Assembly: GCA_947492955.1 (NCBI GenBank)
Contig: CANLOV010000003.1
Location: forward strand, 248,001 to 312,000
Length of the DNA: 64,000 bases
Reading direction: 5' to 3'
From: an uncultured Cellulophaga sp.
GTDB taxonomy: Bacteria; Bacteroidota; Bacteroidia; Flavobacteriales; Flavobacteriaceae
The translations under genes were made by a program, and so were the position numbers. Of this stretch, positions 7,669-15,981 are shown piece after piece (the first letter of the stretch is position 1; each line of letters starts with the position of its first letter). The notes beneath the pieces are model-generated. The model did no database searches. It was not told the DNA's origin and saw only the letters and a program-made list of their open reading frames with translations.

Positions 7669-8454
7669 ATGAACATACTAGACAAAATAGTAATAGATAA
7701 ACGTAAAGAAGTAGCTTTAAGAAAAGCTATTATTCCTGTTTCGCAATTAGAAGCCTCTGTTCTTTTTAATAAGCCTACAGCTTCTTTAGCCAAAGCATTA
7801 CGAAATAGTAAAAGTGGTATTATAGCCGAACACAAAAGGCGTTCACCATCAAAATCTGTAATAAATAACAGTTTAAGCACTCCAGATGTTGCTACTGGTT
7901 ACGAAAACGCAGGGGTTTGTGGTATGTCTGTTTTAACAGATGGTAAGTATTTTGGAGGTTCTTTAGACGATTTACTCGCTGCAAGAGCAAGCGTACAAAT
8001 GCCATTACTACGTAAAGAGTTTATTATTGATCCGTATCAAATTATAGAAGCAAAAGCTTATGGTGCAGATGTTATCTTGTTAATAGCAGCCATATTAACC
8101 AAAGAAGAAATTAAAACCTTCTCTGAGCTTGCAAAAAGCCTACAATTAGATGTGCTTTTAGAAGTACATAACGAAGAAGAATTACATAAATCTATTATGC
8201 CTAGTTTAGATATGCTAGGCGTAAATAATAGAAATTTAAAAACATTTGAAGTAAGTTTAGATACCAGTAAAAAATTATCTACACTAATTCCAGACGATTT
8301 TGTAAAAGTATCAGAAAGTGGTATTAGTAACATAAATGCTATAAAGGAATTACAACCCTACGGTTACCAAGGTTTCTTAATTGGTGAAAATTTTATGAAA
8401 ACAGATAATCCTGGTGAAAGTGCTACAGCATTTATAAAATCTTTAGAATTATAA
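7669..8454 (+). CDS. trpC: Indole-3-glycerol phosphate synthase
   Basis: This 261-residue TIM-barrel enzyme closes the indole ring from CdRP. Conserved elements are EHKRRSPSK (54-62, with the substrate-binding Lys and phosphate-contacting residues), LLRKEFIIDPYQ, LLEVHNEEE, GVNNRNLKTF and the phosphate motif SESGI. It is a single-function protein, not the TrpC-TrpF fusion of enterobacteria. It lies 21 bp after trpD and 7 bp before trpF. Confidence 0.97.
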   Translation: MNILDKIVIDKRKEVALRKAIIPVSQLEASVLFNKPTASLAKALRNSKSGIIAEHKRRSPSKSVINNSLSTPDVATGYENAGVCGMSVLTDGKYFGGSLDDLLAARASVQMPLLRKEFIIDPYQIIEAKAYGADVILLIAAILTKEEIKTFSELAKSLQLDVLLEVHNEEELHKSIMPSLDMLGVNNRNLKTFEVSLDTSKKLSTLIPDDFVKVSESGISNINAIKELQPYGYQGFLIGENFMKTDNPGESATAFIKSLEL

Positions 8455-8461
8455 CATAGCT

Positions 8462-9160
8462 ATGGGCAACTATTATTATACCAATAAAGATAAAAACCAG
8501 TTAACTCCTTCCGAAATTGAAGTAGGAAGCAAAGTAAAACTGAAAATTTGTGGTATGCACCATAACACCTTAGAGGTAGCACAATTAAAACCAGATTATT
8601 TAGGGTTTATATTTTGGGAACCTTCTAAACGTTATTTTAAAGGCAAAATACCTCAGTTACATCATAGTATAAAAAAAGTAGGGGTTTTTGTAAATGCTTT
8701 TATAGAAGAAGTAGTTGCTACGGTAAAAGAACATCAGTTACTATTGGTGCAATTACATGGTAAAGAAGATGTTAGCTATTGCAAAAATTTAAAAGAAGAA
8801 TTAAAAGGAATAAAAATAATTAAAGTATTTTCTATAAAAGACGATTTTGATTTTTCTGTCTTAAAAGCCTTTGAACCTGTATGTGATTATTTTTTGTTTG
8901 ACACTAAAGGAAAACTACCAGGTGGTAACGGATATACATTTAGCTGGGAAATATTAAAAAAATACCCTTCTACTAAACCTTATTTTTTAAGTGGAGGTAT
9001 AGGATTAGAAGAGTTAGAAAAATTAAATAATTTTTTAAGCCTACCAGAATCCAAATACTGTTATGCTATTGATGTGAACAGTAAGTTTGAAATAGAACCT
9101 GGCTTAAAAAATGTTTCAGAATTAAAAGAATTTATAAACAAGCTTAGCGTAAAAAAGTAA
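8462..9160 (+). CDS. trpF: Phosphoribosylanthranilate isomerase
   Basis: This 232-residue TIM-barrel enzyme isomerises PRA to CdRP. The catalytic general base Cys30 is in KICGM, the general acid Asp is in FDTKGKLPGG, and the phosphate-binding loops are LSGGIG and AIDVNSKFE. Relative to the family it has about 25 extra N-terminal residues before the first barrel strand (MGNYYYTNKDK...). No other ATG, GTG or TTG start near the usual position is apparent, and the ATG stands 7 bp after trpC, so the extension is probably translated. It is 54 bp before trpB. Confidence 0.94.
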   Translation: MGNYYYTNKDKNQLTPSEIEVGSKVKLKICGMHHNTLEVAQLKPDYLGFIFWEPSKRYFKGKIPQLHHSIKKVGVFVNAFIEEVVATVKEHQLLLVQLHGKEDVSYCKNLKEELKGIKIIKVFSIKDDFDFSVLKAFEPVCDYFLFDTKGKLPGGNGYTFSWEILKKYPSTKPYFLSGGIGLEELEKLNNFLSLPESKYCYAIDVNSKFEIEPGLKNVSELKEFINKLSVKK

Positions 9161-9163
9161 TTT

Positions 9164-9189
9164 ATATTAAGAGCACATACACTTAATAT
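9164..9189. repeat. Short inverted repeat between trpF and trpB
   Basis: ATATTAAG (9164-9171) and CTTAATAT (9182-9189) can form an 8-bp A/T-rich hairpin with a 10-nt loop. There is no T-tract, so it is not a terminator; it may stabilise or separate mRNA segments, or be chance. Confidence 0.35.
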
Positions 9190-9214
9190 TCTAGATATAA
9201 AAAGAATACTCATC

Positions 9215-10396
9215 ATGACATATAATGTAGACGAAAAAGGATATTACGGAGAATTCGGAGGAGCATATATTCCAGAAATGCTTTATCCGAACGTAGAAAA
9301 CCTTAGGCAGAACTATCTTAAAATAATGGCAGAACCTTCTTTTAAAGAAGAGTTTGACCAATTGTTAAAAGATTACGTAGGCAGGCCATCGCCATTGTAT
9401 TTTGCAAAACGTTTATCTAAAAAACACAATACAAAAGTCTACCTAAAAAGAGAAGACCTTAACCATACAGGTGCGCATAAAGTAAACAATACTATTGGGC
9501 AAATATTAATGGCGAAACGCTTAGGTAAAAAGAGAATTATTGCCGAGACAGGAGCGGGTCAGCATGGTGTAGCAACAGCTACCGTATGTGCATTAATGGG
9601 TATGGAATGTATTGTATACATGGGAGAGATTGATATTAAAAGGCAAGCCCCCAATGTAGCGCGTATGAAAATGTTAGGTGCAACAGTTGTGGCTGCTTTA
9701 TCTGGCAGTAGAACTTTAAAAGATGCTACTAACGAAGCTATTCGCGATTGGATTAATAACCCAGTAGATACGCATTATATTATTGGTTCTGCTATTGGCC
9801 CACACCCCTATCCAGATATGGTAACCAGGTTTCAATCTGTTATTTCAGAAGAGATAAAATGGCAATTAAAAGAAAAAGAAGGTAAAGAAAACCCAGACTA
9901 TGTAGTAGCTTGTATTGGTGGCGGTAGTAATGCTGCAGGTACCTATTATCATTTTTTACATGAAGAAGAGGTTGGAATTATTGCTGTTGAAGCTGCCGGA
10001 AAAGGAGTTAACTCTGGCGAAAGTGCAGCTACCTCTGCCTTAGGAAAAGAAGGTGTAATTCATGGTTGCAAAACATTATTAATGCAAACTACCGATGGGC
10101 AAATTACAGAACCCTACTCTATTTCTGCTGGCTTAGATTATCCCGGAGTTGGTCCAATGCACTCGCATTTATACCAAACAAAAAGAGCAGAATTTTACTC
10201 TGCAACAGATGATGAAGCTATGGCTGCTGGTTTAGAGCTTACACAATTAGAAGGAATTATTCCTGCTATAGAAAGTAGCCATGCATTAGCCGTTTTTGAG
10301 CATAAAAAATTTAAACCAGACGATATTGTTGTCATCAGTTTATCTGGTCGTGGCGATAAAGATTTAAATAATTACATAGAATACTTTAAACTGTAA
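9215..10396 (+). CDS. trpB: Tryptophan synthase beta chain
   Basis: This 393-residue PLP enzyme joins indole and serine. The Schiff-base Lys89 is in HTGAHKVNN, the catalytic Glu is in ETGAGQHG (111-118), and the phosphate-binding loop GGGSNAAG is at about 232-239. The sequence is of the TrpB1 type, which partners TrpA through an indole tunnel. The length is normal. It is the sixth gene of the operon; the gap to trpA (95 bp) is the longest in the operon and holds a repeat-like inverted structure. Confidence 0.97.
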   Translation: MTYNVDEKGYYGEFGGAYIPEMLYPNVENLRQNYLKIMAEPSFKEEFDQLLKDYVGRPSPLYFAKRLSKKHNTKVYLKREDLNHTGAHKVNNTIGQILMAKRLGKKRIIAETGAGQHGVATATVCALMGMECIVYMGEIDIKRQAPNVARMKMLGATVVAALSGSRTLKDATNEAIRDWINNPVDTHYIIGSAIGPHPYPDMVTRFQSVISEEIKWQLKEKEGKENPDYVVACIGGGSNAAGTYYHFLHEEEVGIIAVEAAGKGVNSGESAATSALGKEGVIHGCKTLLMQTTDGQITEPYSISAGLDYPGVGPMHSHLYQTKRAEFYSATDDEAMAAGLELTQLEGIIPAIESSHALAVFEHKKFKPDDIVVISLSGRGDKDLNNYIEYFKL

Positions 10397-10399
10397 AAT

Positions 10400-10474
10400 A
10401 GTATTAAGTACAAAGTAATGAGTATTTAGAGAATAGCCTTTATACTTAGTACTTTAAACTAACTACTTAATACT
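10400..10474. repeat. Imperfect inverted repeat between trpB and trpA
   Basis: AGTATTAAGTA (10400-10410) is exactly complementary to 10464-10474. The space between is filled by further copies of the same words (AGTAATGAGTAT, ACTTAGTACTTT, ACTCAATACTGATTACT), some direct, some inverted. This built-from-AGTA/TACT look is typical of small dispersed intergenic repeats. No terminator T-run follows. It interrupts an otherwise tight operon. Confidence 0.6.
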
Positions 10475-10491
10475 CAATACTGATTACTATA

Positions 10492-11256
10492 ATGACAAAC
10501 AGAATACACAGCAAATTACAAGAAGATAAAAAGTTATTATCTATATACTTTACAGCAGGGTACCCATCATTAAATGATACTGTAAAAATTATAGAAGATT
10601 TAGAAAAAAGCGGTATTGATATGATAGAGATAGGGTTACCGTTTAGTGATCCTTTAGCAGATGGCCCTACAATACAGGATAGTTCTACTGCTGCTTTAAA
10701 AAATGGCATGACTACCGAAATACTTTTTAAGCAATTAAAAGACATTCGAAAATCGGTTACCATACCATTAATTATTATGGGATACTTTAACCCTGTATTG
10801 CAATATGGTGTAGAAGCTTTTTGTAAAAAATGTCAGGAAATAGGGATTGATGGATTAATACTACCCGATTTACCATTAGATGTATATCAGGATAAATATG
10901 AGGCTACATTTAAAAAATATGGGCTCGTAAATGTTTTCTTAATAACACCGCAAACCAGTGATGAACGTATACAACAAATAGATGCTGCATCGGATGGCTT
11001 TATTTATATGGTAAGTTCCGCAAGTGTTACAGGCTCTCAGAGTGGTTTTGGAAATACCCAAGAAGATTATTTTAAAAGAATTGCTAACATGCAATTAAAA
11101 AACCCTCAAATTGTTGGGTTTGGAATAAGCAATGCCGAAACTTTTAAACAAGCTACAAAAACAGCAAAAGGAGCTATTATTGGTTCTGCTTTTATAAAAT
11201 GTATCACTAAAGATGGTGTATCTGGTATCAAAAACTTTGTAAAAAATATTAGATAA
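10492..11256 (+). CDS. trpA: Tryptophan synthase alpha chain
   Basis: This 254-residue TIM-barrel enzyme cleaves indole-3-glycerol phosphate to indole and G3P. Catalytic Glu47 and Asp57 are in IEIGLPFSDPLADGP (45-59). The flexible loop 6 region SSASVTGSQSG and the phosphate motif VGFGISN are present. It is the last gene of the trp operon, followed by a very strong terminator. TrpA and TrpB form the alpha2-beta2 complex. Confidence 0.97.
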   Translation: MTNRIHSKLQEDKKLLSIYFTAGYPSLNDTVKIIEDLEKSGIDMIEIGLPFSDPLADGPTIQDSSTAALKNGMTTEILFKQLKDIRKSVTIPLIIMGYFNPVLQYGVEAFCKKCQEIGIDGLILPDLPLDVYQDKYEATFKKYGLVNVFLITPQTSDERIQQIDAASDGFIYMVSSASVTGSQSGFGNTQEDYFKRIANMQLKNPQIVGFGISNAETFKQATKTAKGAIIGSAFIKCITKDGVSGIKNFVKNIR

Positions 11257-11272
11257 TATTACATAACATTTT

Positions 11273-11330
11273 AATAAAGCCTATAAATTACATTAGACAG
11301 CATAATGTAATTTATAGGCTTTATTTTTTA
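11273..11330 (+). terminator. Strong intrinsic terminator ending the trp operon
   Basis: A perfect 23-bp inverted repeat (11273-11295 with 11303-11325), loop GACAGCA, followed by TTTTTT. It is one of the longest hairpins in the window. Confidence 0.92.
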
Positions 11331-11650
11331 TTACAGTTATGATTGTAAAAAACCACCTATTCCTTTATTACTATAATTACAAACAAGCAAATACCACTTA
11401 CCTTATTTAATTATCTTTTCACAATATCTTTTTAATTATTGTTCAGTTTTTGTAGAGTAAGCTAGTTAAAAAATAACATGCTTATTTTCTAATTTTATAA
11501 AAACATAACCCAAACATTATATAATTATCAAAAAAATATACTCATTAAACAAAAAAGCATAATTATATAAATAATAAAATCCTTAAAATTACGACTAATT
11601 AAAAACTAACTAATTAAATCAATACTTAATATCAAATTAAAACAATTGCT
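11331..11650 (+). other. Gene-free AT-rich stretch before the GH16 gene
   Basis: About 320 bp with no credible ORF on either strand. It presumably holds the promoter of the GH16 gene, but I see no clean TTG/TAnnTTTG pair, which would be compatible with control by an activator. No repeat or hairpin stands out. Confidence 0.5.
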
Positions 11651-12778
11651 ATGATTAAAATTAGATTACTATTATTAATTTCTTTTTTCACTTTTACATT
11701 TTCATGTTCTAGTGATAGTCCTGAAATGGAAAAAGAAGAACCAGAAACAAGTGTAGAAACACCAGAAGAACCAAAAGAAGAACCTGAGGAGCCTGTAGAA
11801 CAAGGTCCAAACCCACCAGATACGGGTAACGAATGGAGCGATGTTGAAATTCCTGCCAATGCTGGTGATAATAAAGTATGGGAATTACAAGAAGATATAT
11901 CCGATGATTTTGAATATACTTTTGATGCTACTACATCTAGAGCTAATTTTGGAGGAGGAAAATGGTATAACAGATATCATGATCAGCCAAGTGGACAACC
12001 AAATAATTGGACTGGGCCTGGACCAACCATCTGGAAACACGAAAACACTACTGTTTCTGATGGTAATTTAAGGTTAATAACTAGTAGAGTAGCAGGCGAA
12101 ACTAAATCTTATAATGGCTCTAACGGTACCTTAACTGACAAAGCAACAAGATTAGGTTGTATTACCTCAACAAAAAGAGTTAAATATCCTGTTTATGTAG
12201 AAACTAGAGTAAAAGTTGCAAATGCATTTTTTGCTTCAGATGTATGGATGCTTAGTCCGGATGATACACAAGAAATTGATATTTTAGAAACATACGGAGC
12301 TCAAAATCCGAGAAATGACCAAGCTTGGTTTAGTGAAAGGTTTCATATAAGTCACCACGTTTTTATAAGAGATCCATTTACAGATTATCAACCTAAAGAT
12401 GCTAGTACTTGGCAAAAAGTAGAGGGTTATCCTTTTTCATCAAGTGATTGGGTACGTATTGGGGTTTACTGGAAATCTCCTACCGATTTGGAATATTATA
12501 TAAATGGTGAGCTAGTGAAAGTAATGGATAATTTAGATAATGCCAATGGTAAAGATGGCATAGATCCATTAGGGTATACATCTGCCTCTGCTCCTCCTAA
12601 TACTTCTGATAGAACAGGATTAAGTAAAGAAATGGATATTATTATAAATACAGAAGTTCAAAACTGGAATGCTGAAGCTGGTAGAATGCCAACAGATGAA
12701 GAAATTGCAAATTCTCCTGAAGACCATACTTTTAAAGTAGATTGGATTCGTGTTTACAAACCAGTAGATGCTAATTAA
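11651..12778 (+). CDS. GH16 family beta-agarase/porphyranase-like lipoprotein
   Basis: This 375-residue surface lipoprotein has a signal peptide with lipobox ending at Cys19. An acidic Ser/Asp/Glu stretch right after it resembles the Bacteroidota lipoprotein surface-export signal, and a Pro/Glu linker (about 24-57) leads to a GH16 catalytic domain (about 75-372). The catalytic motif is E208-I-D-I-L-E213 (nucleophile Glu208, acid/base Glu213). The section DDFEYTFDATTSRANFGGGKWYN and the Trp-rich substrate region resemble marine agarases and porphyranases. It probably hydrolyses a sulfated red-algal galactan outside the cell; exact specificity is uncertain. It stands alone with its own terminator; no SusC/D pair is adjacent. 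Confidence 0.88.
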   Translation: MIKIRLLLLISFFTFTFSCSSDSPEMEKEEPETSVETPEEPKEEPEEPVEQGPNPPDTGNEWSDVEIPANAGDNKVWELQEDISDDFEYTFDATTSRANFGGGKWYNRYHDQPSGQPNNWTGPGPTIWKHENTTVSDGNLRLITSRVAGETKSYNGSNGTLTDKATRLGCITSTKRVKYPVYVETRVKVANAFFASDVWMLSPDDTQEIDILETYGAQNPRNDQAWFSERFHISHHVFIRDPFTDYQPKDASTWQKVEGYPFSSSDWVRIGVYWKSPTDLEYYINGELVKVMDNLDNANGKDGIDPLGYTSASAPPNTSDRTGLSKEMDIIINTEVQNWNAEAGRMPTDEEIANSPEDHTFKVDWIRVYKPVDAN

Positions 12779-12800
12779 GAAATTGTAAAAACAAATTTAA

Positions 12801-12837
12801 TAAGCCATTAAAATAAATTTTAATGGCTTATTTTTTT
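12801..12837. terminator. Bidirectional terminator between GH16 and TPR genes
   Basis: A 13-bp stem (12801-12813 with 12818-12830), 4-nt loop, followed by TTTTTTT. It lies between convergent genes; the TPR gene stop is within its tail. Confidence 0.85.
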
Positions 12838-13558
12838 AGACTGTAGCTAATAGCTCTTTTGATTTTTTTATAATTAATCTATTTTGCCTATAACTAGATT
12901 TTGTCATTGTTTCAGATTCCAAAATAATTTCATCTAACACTTCTTTTGCCTTCTCTTTTTCTACATTTCTAATAAAGAACTTGGCTAATTCTAATCTTTC
13001 TTGGTAATTTTTATAAGGCGCATCAAATGCAATTAAATACTTTTTAGCCTTAACAACACTTCCTTCTTTTTCTAAAGCTAAAGCATATAAAAATGCTGCT
13101 CTAGATTTATTAAACTTCGTATTATCTACAATCTTTTCTGCTGTTTCTATAGCCTTATTAAACTGTGAAGAAAAATAATAAGCTTCTTCCAATTTAGAAA
13201 GCACATAAAAATCTTTTTCAAAAACATCTTTTAATGAGGCTTGATAGTTTTCAATAGCCTTATCATAGTTATTTACTTCTAGATAAGCATCTGCTAAAGC
13301 AACCTGATTCTCAAAACTATTAGAGAACTTAAACTTTTTTTCTAAATCGGTTATTTTCTTGGTAGGATTAATTACAGATGTTATACCCTCTTGCACTATA
13401 TCTAAATCTCTTTTTTGAAAAACATTAGCAAAAAGATAAATTACAGAACCTATAACAGGCACAAAAAAGATAACAAACATCCAATAATATTCGTTTCTAT
13501 TGGCGTAACAATGGTAAATACAATACCCCTGCAAAGCAATTATAAAATAGTAATACAT
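12836..13558 (-). CDS. Membrane-anchored TPR protein with PLDc_N-like N-terminus
   Basis: This is a 240-residue protein. The first 50 residues form two hydrophobic helices with the pattern NEYYWMFVIFFVPVIGSVIY, like the PLDc_N module found before cardiolipin synthases and in other membrane proteins. The rest (about 75-235) is helical TPR repeats, for example NQVALADAYLEVNNYDKAIENYQ. It probably acts as a membrane-bound scaffold facing the cytoplasm; no enzyme motif is visible. It is convergent with GH16 and has no close operon partner. Confidence 0.75.
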   Translation of the reverse strand: MYYYFIIALQGYCIYHCYANRNEYYWMFVIFFVPVIGSVIYLFANVFQKRDLDIVQEGITSVINPTKKITDLEKKFKFSNSFENQVALADAYLEVNNYDKAIENYQASLKDVFEKDFYVLSKLEEAYYFSSQFNKAIETAEKIVDNTKFNKSRAAFLYALALEKEGSVVKAKKYLIAFDAPYKNYQERLELAKFFIRNVEKEKAKEVLDEIILESETMTKSSYRQNRLIIKKSKELLATV

Positions 13559-13643
13559 GCCTCTAAAATATTAATTAAAATTCATAAATAAGAAATATAA
13601 TTGTCCTAGATATATTCATCATTAAAGATTAATATGAATAAAA

Positions 13644-14237
13644 CTATTTTATACAATTATTATATAATTTAACTAATTCAATAATATCCATATTCTTTAA
13701 TTCTTTAATCTTATAATTATTAATTAAACTAGGGCACTCACTAAGGTAATCTCTAACACAACCTTTGAAAGATTTAGTGTGACTATATCTTGGTTTTAAA
13801 GGAAAAGCTTTGTTTTTTTCTTTCTTCCAAATCCAAAACTCATTAGATGTATATCCTGGAGTTATAAATCCCCCATTAGCACCTGCTGCTCTTACCATAT
13901 TAAAAGCCAATAACGGCACTTTATCATCATAAATAATAAAAAAAAATGCTTTTTTACATGGTTTATCAACATTTAAGGAATATATAACTTCAGAATTAGA
14001 AAATATTATACTATCAACCTCCCTTGCTTTGTATGTCTCCTTCTTTCCTCCTTTATTTGTTTTCCAATAGTAAACCCTAGGCTTCTTTTTTTGAATACCC
14101 GCGTATACAGTAGATAAACGACAATATCCCTTTAAAACTTTTCCATTACTTAAAAAAATGGAACCGTCTTTGCGTCCATTATTCTGACCATAGATAGAAA
14201 AATTAATAATAAAAAATAATAGAGTAAGATATTTCAT
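13644..14237 (-). CDS. Secreted protein of unknown function
   Basis: This 197-residue protein starts at MKYLTLLFFIINFSIYGQNN, a clear signal peptide. The frame is open up to 14285, but the extra 16 residues precede the signal peptide and are rejected. The mature part is beta-rich with basic patches and a few Cys (CKKAFFF, KGCVRDYL, CPSL). A segment resembling a GSIFLSNGKVLKGYC start is seen in many flavobacterial periplasmic unknowns. I do not recognise the family. It lies just outside the ppc-repeat-bounded island. Confidence 0.6.
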   Translation of the reverse strand: MKYLTLLFFIINFSIYGQNNGRKDGSIFLSNGKVLKGYCRLSTVYAGIQKKKPRVYYWKTNKGGKKETYKAREVDSIIFSNSEVIYSLNVDKPCKKAFFFIIYDDKVPLLAFNMVRAAGANGGFITPGYTSNEFWIWKKEKNKAFPLKPRYSHTKSFKGCVRDYLSECPSLINNYKIKELKNMDIIELVKLYNNCIK

Positions 14238-14354
14238 ATAAATTAAGATAATATTGGTAACATGTACAGATATTAAAAATAACAAAGCCTAAAAATACAA
14301 TTAGTTTAAAAATATACTCCATTAAAACTAACTAATATAAATAACTTACATACT

Positions 14355-14518
14355 AAAAAGCCCTTAACAATTACTTGTTAAGGGCTTGCAAAAAAATATT
14401 GCTTAATACTATGCCGAATTACGACTTGTATTAATATTACCGTATAAAGAACGGGTAACTATTTTCTCGTACAATTCTTTAAAAGAAGCATCTGCTCCTA
14501 TTTCTTTTAAAGTATATT
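14355..14518 (-). repeat. Direct repeat: distal copy of the ppc 3' end and terminator
   Basis: This segment aligns without gaps to 19323-19486 (offset 4968). I count 4 mismatches in the first 149 positions (about 97% identical), then rapid decay over the last 15. It contains the hairpin AAGCCCTTAACAA..., the ppc stop codon and the last codons. Same orientation as the true ppc end. Confidence 0.95.
14358..14387 (-). terminator. Duplicated ppc terminator hairpin
   Basis: 13-bp stem with a 4-nt loop, identical to the hairpin at 19326-19355. The minus-strand T-tract is shorter here. It would now terminate transcripts coming from the polysaccharide deacetylase operon. Confidence 0.75.
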
Positions 14519-14519
14519 A
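14409..14519 (-). pseudogene. Fragment of a ppc C-terminus
   Basis: Read on the minus strand, this gives a stop codon, then YTLKEIGADASF..., the family end RSLYGNINTSRNSA and a stop at the same place as in ppc. Against the intact gene it reads T for A, K for Q, E for K near its start and T for A near its end. Codons in the first few positions differ at many bases while the residues remain similar, so it looks like the end of a diverged ppc allele rather than a recent copy. No start codon or catalytic part exists. Confidence 0.85.
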
Positions 14520-14615
14520 GTGAGAATTAAGTTTTAATAAACTAAAGACTACTACTATTTTTATTACTTTATTAATACATCTGCAGTTACTTGTAACGGT
14601 TGTTTCTTTTGTTTT

Positions 14616-15515
14616 TTAAAGACCAAGCTTGTCCATTTCTTCTTTTTCATATCTACTATCTTCTGCAGGATACCTAAGTTTACTCCCATATTTTTCAGAA
14701 TCTTTTGCAATTGCCCATATTAAACTTTCACCTGCATAATTAGGAATAACATCAAAAATAGGGTCTTTAAAAGCATCATCGGCTGAAATCACATTCCAAC
14801 CTTTAGATTTAAACATAGCAATTAAGTCATCGATGAAAAGTGCAGCCGAGAGATTGTGATGCAATAGAAGCGTATGATTAATATGTCTGCCAGTGAGTTC
14901 ATAAGATAATTTTTCATAGTAGTTGGAACGTGAAAATATATGCTTTAAATAAAAATCTTTAAAAGTGTCAATATTTGCCTTAGGATTATCTTTAAGTTTC
15001 TTTCTTAATCGACTATCTATATACCAATCAGAGCAATCAATTGTTACATGTCCATTTTTATACTCATAAAATTTCAGAATTTGTCGAATACTATCAATTT
15101 TTGTCTTTGTATTACCTTCTTTTAGATAAGGAAATCTAAAGAGCTTAATATAGTTTGTATACGTGCTAATTAAGGAATCAGCTTTTAATAGTTCTATTTT
15201 AAAATCTTCTGCATTGATACCTTTTTTATTAAAATTTGGATGTGAATAGGTGTGATTGGCTATTAAGTGCCCTTTGTTATTCCAAGTTTCTAGTAAGTAC
15301 TTCCCTTTATCAGTTGTTTTGTCATCAGTTGTCACAAAAAAAGCTGCTTTTATATTTGCTCTTTCCAAAGAGCTTAAAATCATATTATTCCATTCTTCAA
15401 ATTCATAGCCCCCTCGATTTGATATGCTCCCGTCATCAAAAGTTAAACTTACTGTTGGCTGTGCTACAGTAATTAACGAAAATAAAAGTGCTAAAGTTAT
15501 AATGATATACTTCAT
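14616..15515 (-). CDS. Secreted polysaccharide deacetylase (NodB/CE4 type)
   Basis: This 299-residue protein has a signal peptide (1-18, ending TVAQ). The NodB fold carries the metal and catalytic motifs TFDDG (25-29), HTYSHP (88-93) and RFPY (127-130), with a late LLLHHN that fits the motif-5 histidine. CE4 enzymes remove N- or O-acetyl groups from chitin, peptidoglycan, xylan or similar polymers; the substrate here is unknown. It is the third gene of an operon with a GNAT (4 bp) and a secreted esterase, so acetyl handling on glycans is an attractive but unproven theme. It lies in the island and ends before the ppc fragment. Confidence 0.85.
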   Translation of the reverse strand: MKYIIITLALLFSLITVAQPTVSLTFDDGSISNRGGYEFEEWNNMILSSLERANIKAAFFVTTDDKTTDKGKYLLETWNNKGHLIANHTYSHPNFNKKGINAEDFKIELLKADSLISTYTNYIKLFRFPYLKEGNTKTKIDSIRQILKFYEYKNGHVTIDCSDWYIDSRLRKKLKDNPKANIDTFKDFYLKHIFSRSNYYEKLSYELTGRHINHTLLLHHNLSAALFIDDLIAMFKSKGWNVISADDAFKDPIFDVIPNYAGESLIWAIAKDSEKYGSKLRYPAEDSRYEKEEMDKLGL

Positions 15516-15519
15516 AGTT

Positions 15520-15981
15520 TTAACGTATCTTTTTTGTTTTTAAGTTAATCACAAATTTTCTGTGCGTATTTATAAATCCTGAATTTTCATAAAATAGTTT
15601 TGTTGCATCTCTTTTTAAATTAGATGTAACCTCAAGTTGATTTATTCCCTTTTCTATTAAAATTACTTTTAGACTATTAATTAAACTTTGTCCAATTCCT
15701 AAATTTCTATAGCTTTCAGTGACAAACAATTCTTGAATCTCTCCAATTAATGAACAATGGTGTAATAAATATTGAGAATGACAACTTATAAACCCAACAG
15801 CTACTTTTTCAATACGAGCAATTAGGTAAATATTATTTTCGCTAGAGATATTTTCTGAAAAAATTTTTTTGAACTTTTTTTTATCGAATGACTTTTTTTC
15901 TAAGAGAGATACAAAACTATAAATATCACTTAAATCATTAATGTCAACTTTATCAATTACTATATTTTGATTATTATTCAT
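15520..15981 (-). CDS. GNAT family N-acetyltransferase
   Basis: This 153-residue cytoplasmic protein shows GNAT motif A (QELFVTESYRNLGIGQSLINSL, about 83-104, with the acetyl-CoA pyrophosphate loop RNLGIG) and a motif B region ATKLFYENSGF. The acceptor substrate is unknown. Its start overlaps the end of the esterase gene by 8 bp, and the deacetylase gene follows after 4 bp, so translation is probably coupled across the three. It lies within the island. Confidence 0.85.
   Translation of the reverse strand: MNNNQNIVIDKVDINDLSDIYSFVSLLEKKSFDKKKFKKIFSENISSENNIYLIARIEKVAVGFISCHSQYLLHHCSLIGEIQELFVTESYRNLGIGQSLINSLKVILIEKGINQLEVTSNLKRDATKLFYENSGFINTHRKFVINLKTKKIR

Noticed and set aside
9164..9189. 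Terminator or second attenuator between trpF and trpB.
   Set aside because: The hairpin is A/T only and has no T-tract; an operon break here would be unexpected.
11632..11859. Ser/Gly-rich antisense ORF over the start of the GH16 gene.
   Set aside because: It is the complement of the Glu/Pro-rich linker; low-complexity translation of a repetitive codon pattern.
11841..12071. ORF in another forward frame within the GH16 gene.
   Set aside because: Fully inside a conserved catalytic domain in a different frame; hydrophobic look comes from AT-rich codons.
14564..14650. A 28-codon ORF in another frame over the end of the deacetylase gene (MKKKKWTSLVFKKQ..., ending QVTADVLIK).
   Set aside because: It overlaps a conserved gene end, has no promoter of its own and its lysine-rich start is simply the A-rich sequence read in a shifted frame. 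It could be a remnant but cannot be supported.
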